Shown in pieces: positions 16,584-27,389 of a stretch of DNA of 43,104 nt. Source of the DNA: Peptococcaceae bacterium. Its GTDB lineage: Bacteria; Bacillota; UBA994. The translations under genes were made by a program, and so were the position numbers. Below the pieces are notes generated by a model. That model was not told where the DNA came from, searched no databases, and saw only the letters and a list, made by a program, of their open reading frames with translations. The stretch covers positions 1 to 43,104 of the forward strand of contig JAGXSS010000067.1 of NCBI GenBank assembly GCA_018334055.1. The letters are read 5' to 3'. The first letter of the stretch is position 1, and each line of letters begins with the position of its first letter.

Positions 16584-16610
16584 TTAGCACTCTACCTTGA
16601 TGAGTGCTAA
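16584..16610. promoter_or_regulatory. CIRCE element (HrcA operator)
   Basis: TTAGCACTC-taccttgat-GAGTGCTAA: perfect 9-N9-9 match to the consensus. Confidence 0.97.
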
Positions 16611-16622
16611 CAAGATAATGGG

Positions 16623-17642
16623 GTGGTGGTGATGCTAGACGAGCGCAAACGGCAGGTGCTGTTTGCTATTGTGCGCGACTACATTCAAACTGCTGAACCT
16701 GTAGGCTCAAGAACAATTGCCCGCCGCTATGAATTTGGCATCGGAGCGGCCACTATTCGCAATGAAATGGCTGACCTTGAGGAGATGGGTTTTATTGAGC
16801 AACCGCACACTTCTGCCGGGCGCATTCCTTCCGACCGAGGCTACCGCTACTATGTGGATTCCTTGGAGACGCTGCCTGAGCTGACAGTGGTTGATGCCAC
16901 GCTCATCAAGAGGCATTTTGGGGGCAGGTTGCGCGGGCACGAAGTTGTTCTCGAAGCGACTGCTAGGCTGCTGTCTTCGCTTACTAATTGTGTTTCTATA
17001 GTTATCGGCCCATCCGCAGCGCAGACTAGATTAAAGGTCATGCAGGTAGTACCTCTTAACGAGCTTAGCGCTGTCCTCATGCTCGTTGCCGACAATGGAC
17101 TGGTGGCCAGCGAAGTAGTGAGATTGCCCGAGGGTCTCTCGGTTGTGGACCTAGGCGAGGTATGTCGGGTTATCACCGCTCATTACCAGGGTCGCACCAT
17201 CGACCGTCTGCACGAGATGAACTTTGGTGCCTTCGCCGGGGGCATTGGCGTGCGGGCCGAGACATTTGAGCGGGCGATGGATAAACTCATTTCCGGTCTC
17301 GAAAGGCTCGAAGGAGAGCGAGTGGTCCTAGGAGGCGCGACTAACATTCTCAATCAGCCCGAGTTCAAAGACCTCGCGAAGTATCGGGATGTTCTCAAGG
17401 TGCTTGAGGTGCAAGAGCTCGTACAAAAACTCGTGGCGACTTCGACAACCAACCCTTATTCGGTGAGTATCGGGGCCGAGAACCACTTAAACGAGATGCG
17501 CGATTGCTCCATCATCACCGCACGGTATACGATCTCCGGCGAGGGCATAGGGCATATCAGCATCTTGGGGCCAACCCGCATAGAGTACCCGCGGGTACTC
17601 TCCCTCCTCAACTATATCAGCAAGCTCATTGGCCAAGGGTAG
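16623..17642 (+). CDS. hrcA: Heat-inducible transcription repressor HrcA
   Basis: LDERKRQVLFAIVRDYIQTAEPVGSRTIARRY...AATIRNEMADLEEMGFIEQPHTSAGRIPSDRGYRYYVD; preceded by CIRCE. Confidence 0.97.
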   Translation: MVVMLDERKRQVLFAIVRDYIQTAEPVGSRTIARRYEFGIGAATIRNEMADLEEMGFIEQPHTSAGRIPSDRGYRYYVDSLETLPELTVVDATLIKRHFGGRLRGHEVVLEATARLLSSLTNCVSIVIGPSAAQTRLKVMQVVPLNELSAVLMLVADNGLVASEVVRLPEGLSVVDLGEVCRVITAHYQGRTIDRLHEMNFGAFAGGIGVRAETFERAMDKLISGLERLEGERVVLGGATNILNQPEFKDLAKYRDVLKVLEVQELVQKLVATSTTNPYSVSIGAENHLNEMRDCSIITARYTISGEGIGHISILGPTRIEYPRVLSLLNYISKLIGQG

Positions 17643-17675
17643 ACTGGGCCGAGTATTATAAGGTGGTGTGACATA

Positions 17676-18161
17676 TTGGAGGAACAAAAGAAAGAAGACG
17701 AGGTGCAGCCCCAAAGTGATGCCACGCATATTGCCCAAGTAGCAGAACTTCATGCTAAATTGTTGCGCCTGCAGGCAGACATGGACAATATGCGTCGTCG
17801 TCATCAACGGGAGAAGGAGGAGTTGGGGTATATGGCGGCAGCTGACTGCATCTATCAATTGTTGCCAGCCATGGACAACTTCGATCGGGCGGTGAAGCTG
17901 CTGCCCGCGGGCGATTGGACACAGGGCATGGTCATGGTGCATAAGCAGTTGCAGGATATCTTGCAATGCTTAGGGCTAGAGCCTATCGCCGCGACCGGGG
18001 CATTTGACCCGGAGCTTCATGAGGCGGTGGCCATCGACGAGGATTCAACCGACCCTGAGAATTCTGTAACCCAGGAGCTTGAGAGAGGGTACAAGTATAG
18101 AAACAGGGTCTTAAGGCCAAGTAAAGTAAGAGTTTCAATGGGAGGTTGTAAAATTGAGTAA
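17676..18161 (+). CDS. grpE: Nucleotide exchange factor GrpE
   Basis: [40 protein letters not shown]...[24 protein letters not shown]; between hrcA and dnaK. Confidence 0.95.
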   Translation: MEEQKKEDEVQPQSDATHIAQVAELHAKLLRLQADMDNMRRRHQREKEELGYMAAADCIYQLLPAMDNFDRAVKLLPAGDWTQGMVMVHKQLQDILQCLGLEPIAATGAFDPELHEAVAIDEDSTDPENSVTQELERGYKYRNRVLRPSKVRVSMGGCKIE

Positions 18162-19971
18162 AGTAATTGGCATTGACTTGGGGACAACAAATTCGGTGGT
18201 CTGTTATCTTGAGGGTGGTGAACCGGTGGTCATCCCCAACGCCGAAGGGAGTAGGCTGACGCCCTCGGTAGTTGGTTTCTCTAAGACCGGTGAGCTATTG
18301 GTCGGAGCTATCGCCAAAAGGCAGGCAATCAGCAATCCCGATCGCACCATCAGTTCCATCAAGAGGCAAATGGGGACCAACCATAAGGTTAAGATCGATG
18401 GCAAGGAGTACACGCCGCAAGAAATCTCCGCCATGATTCTGCGCAAACTCAAGCAAGACGCTGAAGCTTACTTAGGAACGACGATTGAGAAAGCCATTAT
18501 CACCGTGCCTGCCTATTTTACCGATAGCCAGCGCCAAGCGACTAAAGACGCCGGCACCATCGCCGGTCTTGAAGTCCTGCGCATTATCAATGAGCCAACC
18601 GCCGCTGCTTTAGCCTATGGGCTGGATAAGGGGCAGGACCATACTATCTTGGTCTTCGACCTAGGCGGGGGCACGTTTGACGTTTCAATTTTGGAGCTAG
18701 GCGATGGCCTCTTTGAGGTCAAGGCCACTTCAGGCAATAACAAGCTGGGCGGAGATGATTTTGACCAACGTCTTTTGGAGTACTTGATCAAGGAGTTCAA
18801 GAAGTCTTCGGGCGTCGATCTTTCTAAAGACCGCGTTGCTATGCAAAGAGTGCGTGAGGCTGCTGAGAAAGCCAAGATTGAGCTCTCTACCCTACAGCAG
18901 ACGGCCGTGAACCTGCCCTTTATCACCATGGACGCCGAAGGGCCAAAGCACTTAGATATCTCCATTACTCGCGCCAAGTTTGATGAACTCACTGAAGATT
19001 TGGTAGAGCTCACTATGGGGCCGGCTCGACGCGCTCTGCAGGACTCAGGCCTCGAGGCGCACCAAATCGACAAGGTTATTTTGGTCGGCGGCTCAACGCG
19101 CATTCCAGCCGTGCAAGAAGCTGTGCGTCGCCTGCTCGGCAAAGAGCCCCACAAGGGCGTCAACCCTGATGAAGTGGTGGGCCTCGGGGCAGCTATTCAA
19201 GGCGGAGTGCTCTCCGGCGATGTCAAGAACGTAGTGCTACTTGACATCACCCCGCTTTCCTTGGGCATTGAGACGCTGGGTGGCGTCTTGACCAAACTCA
19301 TCGAGCGCAATACCACCATCCCCACCTCCAAGAGTCAGATTTTCTCTACCGCGGCTGATCACCAGACCTCAGTGGAAATCCATGTGCTGCAAGGTGAGCG
19401 GGCCATGGCAGTCGATAATGTCACCCTTGGGCGGTTCACCTTGGATGGCATCGCACCTGCGCCACGCGGCATACCCAAGGTGGAAGTCACCTTTGACATC
19501 GACGTCAACGGCATTGTCAATGTCAAGGCGAAAGATATGGCGACGAATAAGGAGCAGCGTATCAGCATCACCTCGAGCATCGGTCTCTCGGACAATGAAA
19601 TTGATCGCATGGTCAAGGATGCGGATAAGTATGCCGCAGAAGATCAAAAGCGCCGCGAGTTGGTCGAGGCCAAGAATCAAGCCGAACAAATGGCCTACTC
19701 AGCGGAGAAACTGCTGAAGGACCTAGGCGACAAAGTACCCTCCGAGCAAGCCGAGGCTGCTAAGAGCGCAGCTGCCGAGACGCGCACCGCGATCGCCTCC
19801 GGCGACATAAATAAGATCAAGGCGGCCACAGAAGCCCTGACGAAGATCGTTGATGAGCTCTCCACTATCATGTATAACGAAGCCCAGGCCAAGGCCAACA
19901 GCCAGGAGCAAAGCGGGCAAGATGCAGCGGATGAGACCATCGACGCCGATTTCGATGTAGAAAAGAAGTAG
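18154..19971 (+). CDS. dnaK: Chaperone DnaK (Hsp70)
   Basis: 605 aa, [40 protein letters not shown]. Confidence 0.98.
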   Translation: MSKVIGIDLGTTNSVVCYLEGGEPVVIPNAEGSRLTPSVVGFSKTGELLVGAIAKRQAISNPDRTISSIKRQMGTNHKVKIDGKEYTPQEISAMILRKLKQDAEAYLGTTIEKAIITVPAYFTDSQRQATKDAGTIAGLEVLRIINEPTAAALAYGLDKGQDHTILVFDLGGGTFDVSILELGDGLFEVKATSGNNKLGGDDFDQRLLEYLIKEFKKSSGVDLSKDRVAMQRVREAAEKAKIELSTLQQTAVNLPFITMDAEGPKHLDISITRAKFDELTEDLVELTMGPARRALQDSGLEAHQIDKVILVGGSTRIPAVQEAVRRLLGKEPHKGVNPDEVVGLGAAIQGGVLSGDVKNVVLLDITPLSLGIETLGGVLTKLIERNTTIPTSKSQIFSTAADHQTSVEIHVLQGERAMAVDNVTLGRFTLDGIAPAPRGIPKVEVTFDIDVNGIVNVKAKDMATNKEQRISITSSIGLSDNEIDRMVKDADKYAAEDQKRRELVEAKNQAEQMAYSAEKLLKDLGDKVPSEQAEAAKSAAAETRTAIASGDINKIKAATEALTKIVDELSTIMYNEAQAKANSQEQSGQDAADETIDADFDVEKK

Positions 19972-20004
19972 TGAGCAATAATAGGCGGCGGGGGGAACAC
20001 CACG

Positions 20005-21135
20005 ATGGCCAAGCGGGATTATTATGAAGTACTAGGGATTACTCGGGGTGCCGAAGAAACAGAGATCAAGAAGGCTTATCGTAAGTTGGCGCGGCAATTT
20101 CACCCCGATGTAAACCCTGACGATGCCTCTGCCGCCGAGAAGTTCAAAGAAGTAACCGAAGCCTACGAGATTCTCAGCGACAGCGACAAGCGGGCGACAT
20201 ACGACCGCCATGGCCATGCCGCCTTTGAACAGGGTGGGGGGCAAGGCCCATTTGGGGGCGGCTTTACGGGCGACTTTGGCGGTTTCGGTGGCATGGACGA
20301 CATCATGGACATGATGTTTGGTGGCGGTATGCGCAGGCAGCGCACCGGGCCGGAGCGCGGGCCAGATTTGCAGTACGAGTTAGAAATCGATTTTGTCGAT
20401 GCCGCCCTCGGCAAAGAAGTGCAGCTTGAGATTCCGCGCACGGAAGCTTGCGATACTTGTCATGGCAGCGGCGCTAAGCCCGGCACCAAGGCGGAGACCT
20501 GTTCGGCATGTAAAGGTTCCGGGCAGGTGAGTTTTACGCAGAACACTGTCTTGGGGCGCATGAATTCGGTGCGCACCTGTGAGCGTTGCCAGGGGGCGGG
20601 CAAAATTATCAGCTCGCCCTGTGCCACCTGTGCCGGGAAGGGTGCCTTGCGCAAGCGTCGCAAGGTCAAGGTTAAAATTCCACCCGGCGTGGACACGGGC
20701 ACTCGCCTGCGCTTAAGTGGCGAAGGCGAAGCTGGGCAGCGCGGCGGTCCACCGGGCGATCTCTTCGTGGTGCTCCATGTGCGCGCTCATCCAACATTTA
20801 GGCGGCAGGGCGCTGACTTGCTCGTTGAGTTACGCATCTCCTTCCCAAAAGCGGCCTTAGGCGGCAAGGCTCAAGTGAAAGTCATTGAAGATGAAGTAGT
20901 CGAAGTAACTGTGGCCACGGGTACACAGAGCGGCACGGTACTGCGCATCAAGGGCAAGGGCCTCACCAAACTAGGCAGCGTCTACAAAGGCGACTTAGTT
21001 GTAACCCTCATAGTCGAAACACCGAAGAAACTTTCACCCAAGGAGCGCGACCTGATGAAACAGCTGGCTGAAGCGATGGGCGAGGGCGTTGACGACAAGG
21101 GAATACTAGGTAGGGTACGGGACGTATTTAGTTAG
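20005..21135 (+). CDS. dnaJ: Chaperone DnaJ
   Basis: J domain [37 protein letters not shown] region, four CxxCxGxG-type zinc motifs. Confidence 0.98.
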   Translation: MAKRDYYEVLGITRGAEETEIKKAYRKLARQFHPDVNPDDASAAEKFKEVTEAYEILSDSDKRATYDRHGHAAFEQGGGQGPFGGGFTGDFGGFGGMDDIMDMMFGGGMRRQRTGPERGPDLQYELEIDFVDAALGKEVQLEIPRTEACDTCHGSGAKPGTKAETCSACKGSGQVSFTQNTVLGRMNSVRTCERCQGAGKIISSPCATCAGKGALRKRRKVKVKIPPGVDTGTRLRLSGEGEAGQRGGPPGDLFVVLHVRAHPTFRRQGADLLVELRISFPKAALGGKAQVKVIEDEVVEVTVATGTQSGTVLRIKGKGLTKLGSVYKGDLVVTLIVETPKKLSPKERDLMKQLAEAMGEGVDDKGILGRVRDVFS

Positions 21136-21146
21136 GAGGTCAGTGC

Positions 21147-22082
21147 ATGAAATGGATGGAGATAACCGTGGTGACTTCTCAAGAAGCCAAGGAAGCCGTG
21201 GCCGATATTTTCTATCGGGCTGGGGCGAACGGCGTCGTAGTAGAAGATGCCAGCCCCCCTCTCTTGGCTGAAGACGTGGAGGACTATTCATTGGTCACCC
21301 TGCCCGACATCCCTCTAGAGGAAGTGCGCATCACCGCCTATCTCCCGCTTTTAGAGGGCACCTTTCGTCAAATCGAAGAAATTCGTTTGGCGGTCAGTGC
21401 TCTCCCTGACTTTGGTTTGGACCCCGGGCGGGGCGAGGTGCTCGTGGCCGAGATACTAGAAGAAGATTGGGCCAGTGCCTGGAAAGAATTCTACCAACCC
21501 ATTGTGGTGGGGCCAAAACTGGTCATCAAGCCATCCTGGGTGGAATTTACGCCCGCGCCTGGGCAGAACATAGTGGAGCTTGACCCCGGCATGGCCTTTG
21601 GTACAGGCAGCCATGCCACCACCGTGATGTGCTTAGAGTTTATGCATGGGAGACACCTGGCGGGAAAGCGCGTACTAGACCTAGGCTGCGGCTCCGGCAT
21701 ACTCGCGCTCGCTGCCGCTAAACTGGGAGCCGCCGAGGTAGTGGCCCTTGATTACGATCCCTTAGCTGTCAAGGTAGCCGCCGAAAATGTGCGCCTCAAT
21801 CAGCTTGAGGGGCATGTAGCGGTGGCGGAGAGCCACCTTTTTACCGCCGCTCGCGGCCGGTATGATTTTATCGTGGCTAATATCATCGCGAGGATTATCA
21901 TCGAACTTTTGCCATCCCTTGGCTATTACTTGGCACCGGGCGGGATGTTCTTAGCCTCGGGGATCATTCGGGATAAATTAGACGGCGTCTTGCATGCCAT
22001 AGAGACCAATGGCTTTCTTGTGCAGCAATCGTTTGAGCAGGGAGAATGGGTCACTCTCGCTGTGGTGCGAAAGGTCGACTGA
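21147..22082 (+). CDS. prmA: Ribosomal protein L11 methyltransferase
   Basis: DPGMAFGTGSHATTVMCLEF, VLDLGCGSGILALAAAKLGA; downstream of dnaJ. Confidence 0.95.
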   Translation: MKWMEITVVTSQEAKEAVADIFYRAGANGVVVEDASPPLLAEDVEDYSLVTLPDIPLEEVRITAYLPLLEGTFRQIEEIRLAVSALPDFGLDPGRGEVLVAEILEEDWASAWKEFYQPIVVGPKLVIKPSWVEFTPAPGQNIVELDPGMAFGTGSHATTVMCLEFMHGRHLAGKRVLDLGCGSGILALAAAKLGAAEVVALDYDPLAVKVAAENVRLNQLEGHVAVAESHLFTAARGRYDFIVANIIARIIIELLPSLGYYLAPGGMFLASGIIRDKLDGVLHAIETNGFLVQQSFEQGEWVTLAVVRKVD

Positions 22083-22084
22083 GT

Positions 22085-22795
22085 ATGCCGCGTTTCGTGC
22101 TCACTTCGCAACTGGGGACTAAGGGCACCATTACGGGCGAGGAGGCTCATCACATCCTGCGCGTGCATCGACACAAGTTAGGGGATACCATCGCGGTTTC
22201 CTTTAGAGAGACGGTTTTTTCGGCGCAAATCGTCGGCATAGCTGATCAAGCCATAATCCTTGAACTGTATGCCGAGGCGAAAGACCCCGAGCCACCCATT
22301 AAAATCACCCTCTATCAAGCCATCTTAAAGGGAGAAAAGTTTGACTATGCCCTCGCCAAGGCCGTTGAGCTCGGCGTGTACAAGATTGTGCCCCTGTCCT
22401 GCGAACGCGGGGTGGTACAACTTCCGCCGGCGAAGGCGGGGGAGAGGGTAGTGCGCTGGCAGCGCCTTGCCATGGAGGCTGCCAAACAATGCGGGCGGGC
22501 GATTGTGCCCGAGGTCACGCTACCTCTACCGCTACCTCTGGCCTTAAGCCGCGACAGCTCGGCTCTCAAATTAGTGGCTTACGAGAAGGGCGGCCTCAGG
22601 TTGCGCGAGGCTCTAAGCGTCGTTCGGGACCTTTCCTGTGTCGTTGGTCCCGAAGGAGGGCTGACCGAGGAGGAGGTTCGTCAGGCCGAGGACTGTGGCT
22701 TCATCCCCATCACTCTGGGCCCGCGCATATTGCGGGCCGAAACGGCCACCCTGTGTTTGTTGTCTATAATTATGTACGAGCTAGGAGACCTTTAA
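22085..22795 (+). CDS. rsmE: 16S rRNA (uracil-1498-N3)-methyltransferase RsmE
   Basis: ITGEEAHHILRVHRHKLGD, VVGPEGGLTEEEV, LGPRILRAETATLCLLSII. ATG 22085 (codon 14 of the ORF-track ORF). Confidence 0.93.
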   Translation: MPRFVLTSQLGTKGTITGEEAHHILRVHRHKLGDTIAVSFRETVFSAQIVGIADQAIILELYAEAKDPEPPIKITLYQAILKGEKFDYALAKAVELGVYKIVPLSCERGVVQLPPAKAGERVVRWQRLAMEAAKQCGRAIVPEVTLPLPLPLALSRDSSALKLVAYEKGGLRLREALSVVRDLSCVVGPEGGLTEEEVRQAEDCGFIPITLGPRILRAETATLCLLSIIMYELGDL

Positions 22796-22796
22796 C

Positions 22797-24092
22797 ATGT
22801 TGACAGTGGGGTTTCACACCTTAGGCTGTAAAGTCAATCAGCAAGAAACCAGCGCTATGGCCGCTCAGTTTACGGCAGCGGGTTTTCGCATTGTGAATTA
22901 TAGCGACAGGGCAGAGGTTTATGTCATCAACAGTTGTGCCGTGACCGAGGCCGCCGAACGAAAAACAAAAACCTATGCTCGGCGCAAGAAGAAAATGCAC
23001 CCTACAGCCTTAATAGTGCTGGCAGGGTGTTTTCCGCAAGTAGCCCTAAATGACGCCCGTGCCTTAGAGGTAGATTTGTTAGTCGGCAGTAACGACAAGA
23101 GTCGCCTGGTGACCTTGGTGCAAGCCGCCCTGACCATGCGCCGGCAACATATAGAGGTCACGCCATGGGCAGACGATGCTCCTTTTGACTTTATCGCCGA
23201 GGACGCAAACGGCGGGCGCACCCGTGGGATGCTCAAGGTCCAAGACGGTTGTGAGCAGTACTGCGCCTACTGTATCATCCCTTACGCTCGCGGCAGGGAG
23301 CGCTCACTCGACTTAAGCAAGGTGCTTCTGCAAGCCCAAAGACTTATCGAACAGGGAACGCATGAAATTGTCTTGACCGGTATACACCTAGGCGCCTACG
23401 GGCGGGACCTCGTGCCTCCACTAAACTTAGCAACATTGGTGCGGGAGTTATGTAGTCTGCCCCACCTGCCGCGCTTACGCCTAGGCTCGGTCGAGCCACT
23501 AGACATCACGGCAGAGTTTCTCGAGTCGGTAAAGAACTCCCCACAGTCCTGCCCTCATTTTCATCTCCCCCTGCAAAGTGGCAGCAATGCCGTACTTAGG
23601 CGCATGAAGCGTCCGTACACCGTCGAAGAATTTGCCGCCATTGTCGGTCGTCTGCGCTCGGTGCATTCTGATGTGTCCATTACGAGCGACATTATTGTCG
23701 GGTTTCCCGGTGAGACGGACGAGGAGTTTAATGAAAGCCTCGCTTTTGTCAGGGCGATGGAATTCGGTCGGGTACATGTCTTTCGCTATTCACGTCGCCG
23801 GGGCACGGTGGCTGCCGCCATGGCCGAGCAAGTTTCGGATGAGGTCAAGGAGGTGCGCTACCAGGCCATGCAAGCTGTGGCGGCCTTGGCACAACAAGAC
23901 ATGGCCAAGAGATTTTTAAACCGCACGGTAGAGGTATTGGTCGAAGGAAAACAAGGTGAGTTATTGTCCGGGTACTCGCCCTCTTACATGCGCGTGTATT
24001 TTAGCGGCAGTAAAATGCTAGTCGGCCGGCTAGTCGACATCACTGTTACCGAGCTATACGCCGATGGAGTAAGAGGGGATTTAGCCGAGTAG
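22797..24092 (+). CDS. mtaB: tRNA threonylcarbamoyladenosine (t6A37) methylthiotransferase MtaB
   Basis: GFHTLGCKVNQQETSAMA, radical SAM DGCEQYCAYCIIPYARG, C-terminal TRAM-like region. Confidence 0.93.
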   Translation: MLTVGFHTLGCKVNQQETSAMAAQFTAAGFRIVNYSDRAEVYVINSCAVTEAAERKTKTYARRKKKMHPTALIVLAGCFPQVALNDARALEVDLLVGSNDKSRLVTLVQAALTMRRQHIEVTPWADDAPFDFIAEDANGGRTRGMLKVQDGCEQYCAYCIIPYARGRERSLDLSKVLLQAQRLIEQGTHEIVLTGIHLGAYGRDLVPPLNLATLVRELCSLPHLPRLRLGSVEPLDITAEFLESVKNSPQSCPHFHLPLQSGSNAVLRRMKRPYTVEEFAAIVGRLRSVHSDVSITSDIIVGFPGETDEEFNESLAFVRAMEFGRVHVFRYSRRRGTVAAAMAEQVSDEVKEVRYQAMQAVAALAQQDMAKRFLNRTVEVLVEGKQGELLSGYSPSYMRVYFSGSKMLVGRLVDITVTELYADGVRGDLAE

Positions 24093-24125
24093 CTACTGCA
24101 AAAAAATAGAGGAGGCAGGCTTGCC

Positions 24126-24464
24126 ATGGAGAACTGTATTTTTTGTCGGATTGTGCGCAAAGAATTGCCAGCGAAAATACTTTATGAAAATGATTTAGTC
24201 TTGGCCTTTGCCGATTTGTTCCCCGTAGCCCCAGTGCACGTCCTCATCGTCCCCAAAGAGCATATCCCCCGCATAGATTCGCCCGAAGCGGCTCTCTGCC
24301 TGCCGCCTGTTTTTGCCGCCCTGAATTACCTCGTCGGCATGTTAAATCTCGAGGCCAAAGGCTTTCGTGTCGTCACTAACGCCGGGTTAGACGGCGGCCA
24401 GACCGTACCCCACCTGCACTGGCACCTCCTTGGCGGTCGCCCCCTAAACTGGCCCCCAGGCTAA
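24126..24464 (+). CDS. HIT family (histidine triad) nucleotide-binding protein
   Basis: CIFCRIVRKELPAKILYENDLVLAF, VPHLHWHLLGGR. Confidence 0.95.
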   Translation: MENCIFCRIVRKELPAKILYENDLVLAFADLFPVAPVHVLIVPKEHIPRIDSPEAALCLPPVFAALNYLVGMLNLEAKGFRVVTNAGLDGGQTVPHLHWHLLGGRPLNWPPG

Positions 24465-24554
24465 AGCCAGACCGCGTGACTTTTAGACCACAGCAATCGT
24501 CCTCCAGTTCGGATGACCAGCCCAAGACCTAGCTGCTTCGTCTTTGTCTAGAGG

Positions 24555-24583
24555 TTGACACCCCATCAGACGCAGGGTATAAT
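24555..24583 (+). promoter_or_regulatory. Sigma-A promoter for rpsU
   Basis: TTGACA (24555-24560), 17 nt, TATAAT (24578-24583): perfect consensus hexamers. Confidence 0.85.
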
Positions 24584-24587
24584 TACG

Positions 24588-24641
24588 GAAGTGTAGAAAT
24601 TAACTACCCAACACTTCTCCGAGCATCCTTGAGTGGCGGAG
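24588..24641 (+). promoter_or_regulatory. Structured 5' leader of rpsU (two hairpins, the second abutting the SD)
   Basis: gaagtgt(24588-24594)...acacttc(24611-24617); ctccg(24617-24621)...cggag(24637-24641) adjoining SD ggagggagg. Confidence 0.45.
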
Positions 24642-24654
24642 GGAGGGAAATTTA

Positions 24655-24831
24655 ATGTCAGAAGTTAAGGTAAGGAAGGACGAAAGCCTTGATCAAGCAC
24701 TTAAGCGCTTTAAGCGTCAGTGCCAGAAATCAGGGGTTCTTTCTGAGGTGCGCAAGCGTGAACATTATGAAAAGCCGAGTGTACGCCGCAAGAAAAAGTC
24801 TGAGGCGGCCCGCAAGCGTAAATTCACCTAA
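24655..24831 (+). CDS. rpsU: 30S ribosomal protein S21
   Basis: My own translation: [58 protein letters not shown] (58 aa; too short for the ORF track); SD gggagg. Confidence 0.95.
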   Translation: MSEVKVRKDESLDQALKRFKRQCQKSGVLSEVRKREHYEKPSVRRKKKSEAARKRKFT

Positions 24832-24861
24832 GCAAATAGACGTACTTTGCTTAAAATAAAG

Positions 24862-24896
24862 ACCCACTGGTCAGCAATGCTGACAGGTGGGTTTTT
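24862..24896 (+). terminator. Intrinsic terminator after rpsU
   Basis: acccac-tg-gtcagc-aat-gctgac-ag-gtgggt followed by ttttt-type run. Confidence 0.85.
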
Positions 24897-24985
24897 GTTC
24901 ATCCTTGGCCCTCGCCGACAATAATAATTCACAATTAGTTGATATACTCAAGGCGAAACGCGCGATAAGAAAGAGGGGGAGGGCA

Positions 24986-25672
24986 TTGGCATCTATTCTC
25001 ATCGTCGAAGACGAAATCCACCTAGCTGAGTTGATGCGAGCCTATTTAGAAAGAGAAGGGTTCAAAGTCCTCTTGGCCTCGGATGGCCAAGCGGGGCTTG
25101 CTGTCTTTCGCGAAAATAAGCCGAGCTTGGTGCTTCTTGATTTGATGCTGCCCGGAATGGATGGTTGGGAGTTTTGTCGTCAGGTGCGCCTAGGAACAAG
25201 GACGCCGATTATCATGCTGACCGCCCTCACCAGCGAGGAGGACAAGCTACGCGGGTTGGAAATTGGGGCTGATGACTATATCACCAAGCCCTTTAGCCCC
25301 CGTGAATTGGTCGCTAGAGTGAGGGCGGTGCTGCGTCGCACATCTCCCGAGGACGAACGTTCACCGGTGGTGAGCATGGCGGAGTTAACCATAGACTATG
25401 CCAAGAGGTCGGTCAGTGTTGGCGCAATCACGGTGGACCTCACTGCCAAGGAATTCGACCTGCTGTGGGCCCTCATACGCCATCCCGGCCAGGTCTTCTC
25501 GCGCCAAAAACTGCTCGACTCGGTCTGGGGATACGAGTTCTTTGGCGATTCGCGCACGGTGGATACCCACATCAAGAAACTTCGCCAAAAATTAGAATTA
25601 GTGGGACGTTACTCCTATGTGCAGACCGTGTGGGGGGTAGGGTATAAATTTGAGGTGAGGGACAATGCCTAA
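24986..25672 (+). CDS. OmpR/PhoB-family response regulator
   Basis: ILIVEDEIHLAELMRAYLEREGFKVLLASDG...LVLLDLMLPGMDGWEF...TAL, winged-helix C-term. TTG 24986 follows the SD-like ggggga; the ORF-track start 24887 lies in the rpsU terminator. Confidence 0.93.
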   Translation: MASILIVEDEIHLAELMRAYLEREGFKVLLASDGQAGLAVFRENKPSLVLLDLMLPGMDGWEFCRQVRLGTRTPIIMLTALTSEEDKLRGLEIGADDYITKPFSPRELVARVRAVLRRTSPEDERSPVVSMAELTIDYAKRSVSVGAITVDLTAKEFDLLWALIRHPGQVFSRQKLLDSVWGYEFFGDSRTVDTHIKKLRQKLELVGRYSYVQTVWGVGYKFEVRDNA

Positions 25673-27389
25673 GAGTCTGTGGTTGCGTTTTTTCGGCAGT
25701 TATGTGGTGGTGGTGCTCCTGACCTTGAGCGTCAGTGGTTTCCTCACCACCTACTTGGTCGAAAATCTCGTCATCAGGGAGCGTCTGCGCGATTTGACAC
25801 AGCGAGCCACTCGCATTGCCCAGAGTTATGCCGCCGGGACAGCTTGGCTCAATATCCGCACTCGCCCAGGTGGTATTTTGCGGGAAGTGGTCGCTGATGA
25901 ATTTTGGGTGGTGAATCACGAGGGGATCATCGTGGCTTCTTCTGCTCCCATGGAAGGACTGGTTGGTCGGGCTTTGCCCGTTGATGAGTGGGGCCGTCTC
26001 AGGCAGGGTCAGACTATCGTCAACCGGAGCACACATCGTTTGCTGCAGCGACCCTACCTCTTGGTTGGGATTCCTGTGCGGCAGCGGGCAGTTACCGTGG
26101 GGGCCATCTACATTCATTCTCCACTCTCTGGGATTCGGGTAGCCACGGCTCAAGTCAGGCGCATTATTCTTTTATCTGGATTAGCCGGTGTCCTTGGTTC
26201 CCTGCTCGTTAGTTTTTGGTTGTCTAAGGGCATGATTGCCCCGTTAAAGGCCCTGTCCTTGGCCACAGCGTGCTTGGCGCGAGCCGATTATACGGCGAGC
26301 ATAGAGCCCACCGGTATTGTCGAACTCGATGTCTTGGGCGCTGAGTTTAACGCCTTGAGCCGCAACTTAGCACAGGCGGTAGCACAATTAGGACAGGAAA
26401 AGGAGCAGGCCCAGAGCATTCTCCAGAACATGAGTGAGGGTGTGGCCTTGTTTGGTGTGCAGGGCCGGGTGCTCCAGCTTAACCCCGTCGCCGCATCCTT
26501 CCTAGAGGACGATAAGAATCATGCGGAACTGTCCCGTGTTGTCGAACGAGCCCTATCTGAGCCAAACCGCGCTTTGGTTGAGGAAGAAATAAAGGTCGGA
26601 GAGCGTTCCCTGTTAGCACGGGCCACGGCACTATCTGTCCACAATGAAGTGAGCAAGGCGGTCGCCGTCCTCATTGATATCAGCTCGCGCCGGCAACTAG
26701 AGGAGGCTCGTAGCGGATTTGTAGCGGTGGTCTCGCATGAATTGCGCACTCCCTTAGCCCATATTCAAGGCTACATCGAAGCCATCATCGATGGCGTGGC
26801 CAAGGATGAAGCCACCCAGAAGGAGTATTTGCGTATAGCTCTAGGAGAGACGCTCCGTCTGTGTCGGCTCAGCCAAGACCTACTCACCTTGGCCCAAACC
26901 GATGCCGGAACCTTGCACCTGCACAGGATGGACCTGCCGACCACCAGTTTCTTGGAGGAGGTATTGCATCCTTGGCGACTCCTAGCCGAAAAGAGAGGCA
27001 GAACCTTGGTCGAGAAACTAGAAGTTAAGGGTCTACTCCAAGCCGACCCCGATCGCCTGAAGCAGGTGCTGGATAACTTATTAGAGAATGCTTTTGCCCA
27101 TATCGCCTTAGGAGGGCAAGTTGCAGTCATGGCCAGTGAAGATGAGCAGGCGATTTTTATCACGGTGCTCGACACTGGTAGGGGCATACCGGCGGAAGCC
27201 CTGCCCCAGATTTTTGAGCGCTTCTACCGCGTCGACAGTGCTCGAACTCGGCAAATTGGTGGTAGCGGCCTAGGCCTCTCCATTGTCAAGGAGTTAGTGG
27301 AACTACATGGTGGCAGTATCGCCGCCCTGAGCCAAGTGGGTCAGGGGACAAGCTTTGTGATTACCCTGCCCAAAGAGGGCGATCGCTAA
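25665..27389 (+). CDS. Sensor histidine kinase (TM, HAMP, PAS, HisKA, HATPase_c)
   Basis: VVSHELRTPLAHIQGYIEAIIDG (H box), DNLLENAFAH (N box), VLDTGRGIP, GGSGLGLSIVKELVELHGG; overlaps the response regulator stop. Confidence 0.95.
   Translation: MPKSLWLRFFGSYVVVVLLTLSVSGFLTTYLVENLVIRERLRDLTQRATRIAQSYAAGTAWLNIRTRPGGILREVVADEFWVVNHEGIIVASSAPMEGLVGRALPVDEWGRLRQGQTIVNRSTHRLLQRPYLLVGIPVRQRAVTVGAIYIHSPLSGIRVATAQVRRIILLSGLAGVLGSLLVSFWLSKGMIAPLKALSLATACLARADYTASIEPTGIVELDVLGAEFNALSRNLAQAVAQLGQEKEQAQSILQNMSEGVALFGVQGRVLQLNPVAASFLEDDKNHAELSRVVERALSEPNRALVEEEIKVGERSLLARATALSVHNEVSKAVAVLIDISSRRQLEEARSGFVAVVSHELRTPLAHIQGYIEAIIDGVAKDEATQKEYLRIALGETLRLCRLSQDLLTLAQTDAGTLHLHRMDLPTTSFLEEVLHPWRLLAEKRGRTLVEKLEVKGLLQADPDRLKQVLDNLLENAFAHIALGGQVAVMASEDEQAIFITVLDTGRGIPAEALPQIFERFYRVDSARTRQIGGSGLGLSIVKELVELHGGSIAALSQVGQGTSFVITLPKEGDR

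Noticed and set aside
17487-17966. 159-aa minus-strand ORF across hrcA/grpE
   Set aside because: Overlaps two strong plus-strand genes, no SD or family match.
18615-19163. 182-aa minus-strand ORF antisense to dnaK
   Set aside because: dnaK antisense ORFs are a common artefact of codon bias; no independent evidence.
24887-24985. N-terminal extension of the response regulator
   Set aside because: The extension begins inside the rpsU terminator and is not receiver-domain sequence; TTG 24986 with an upstream purine-rich SD fits better.
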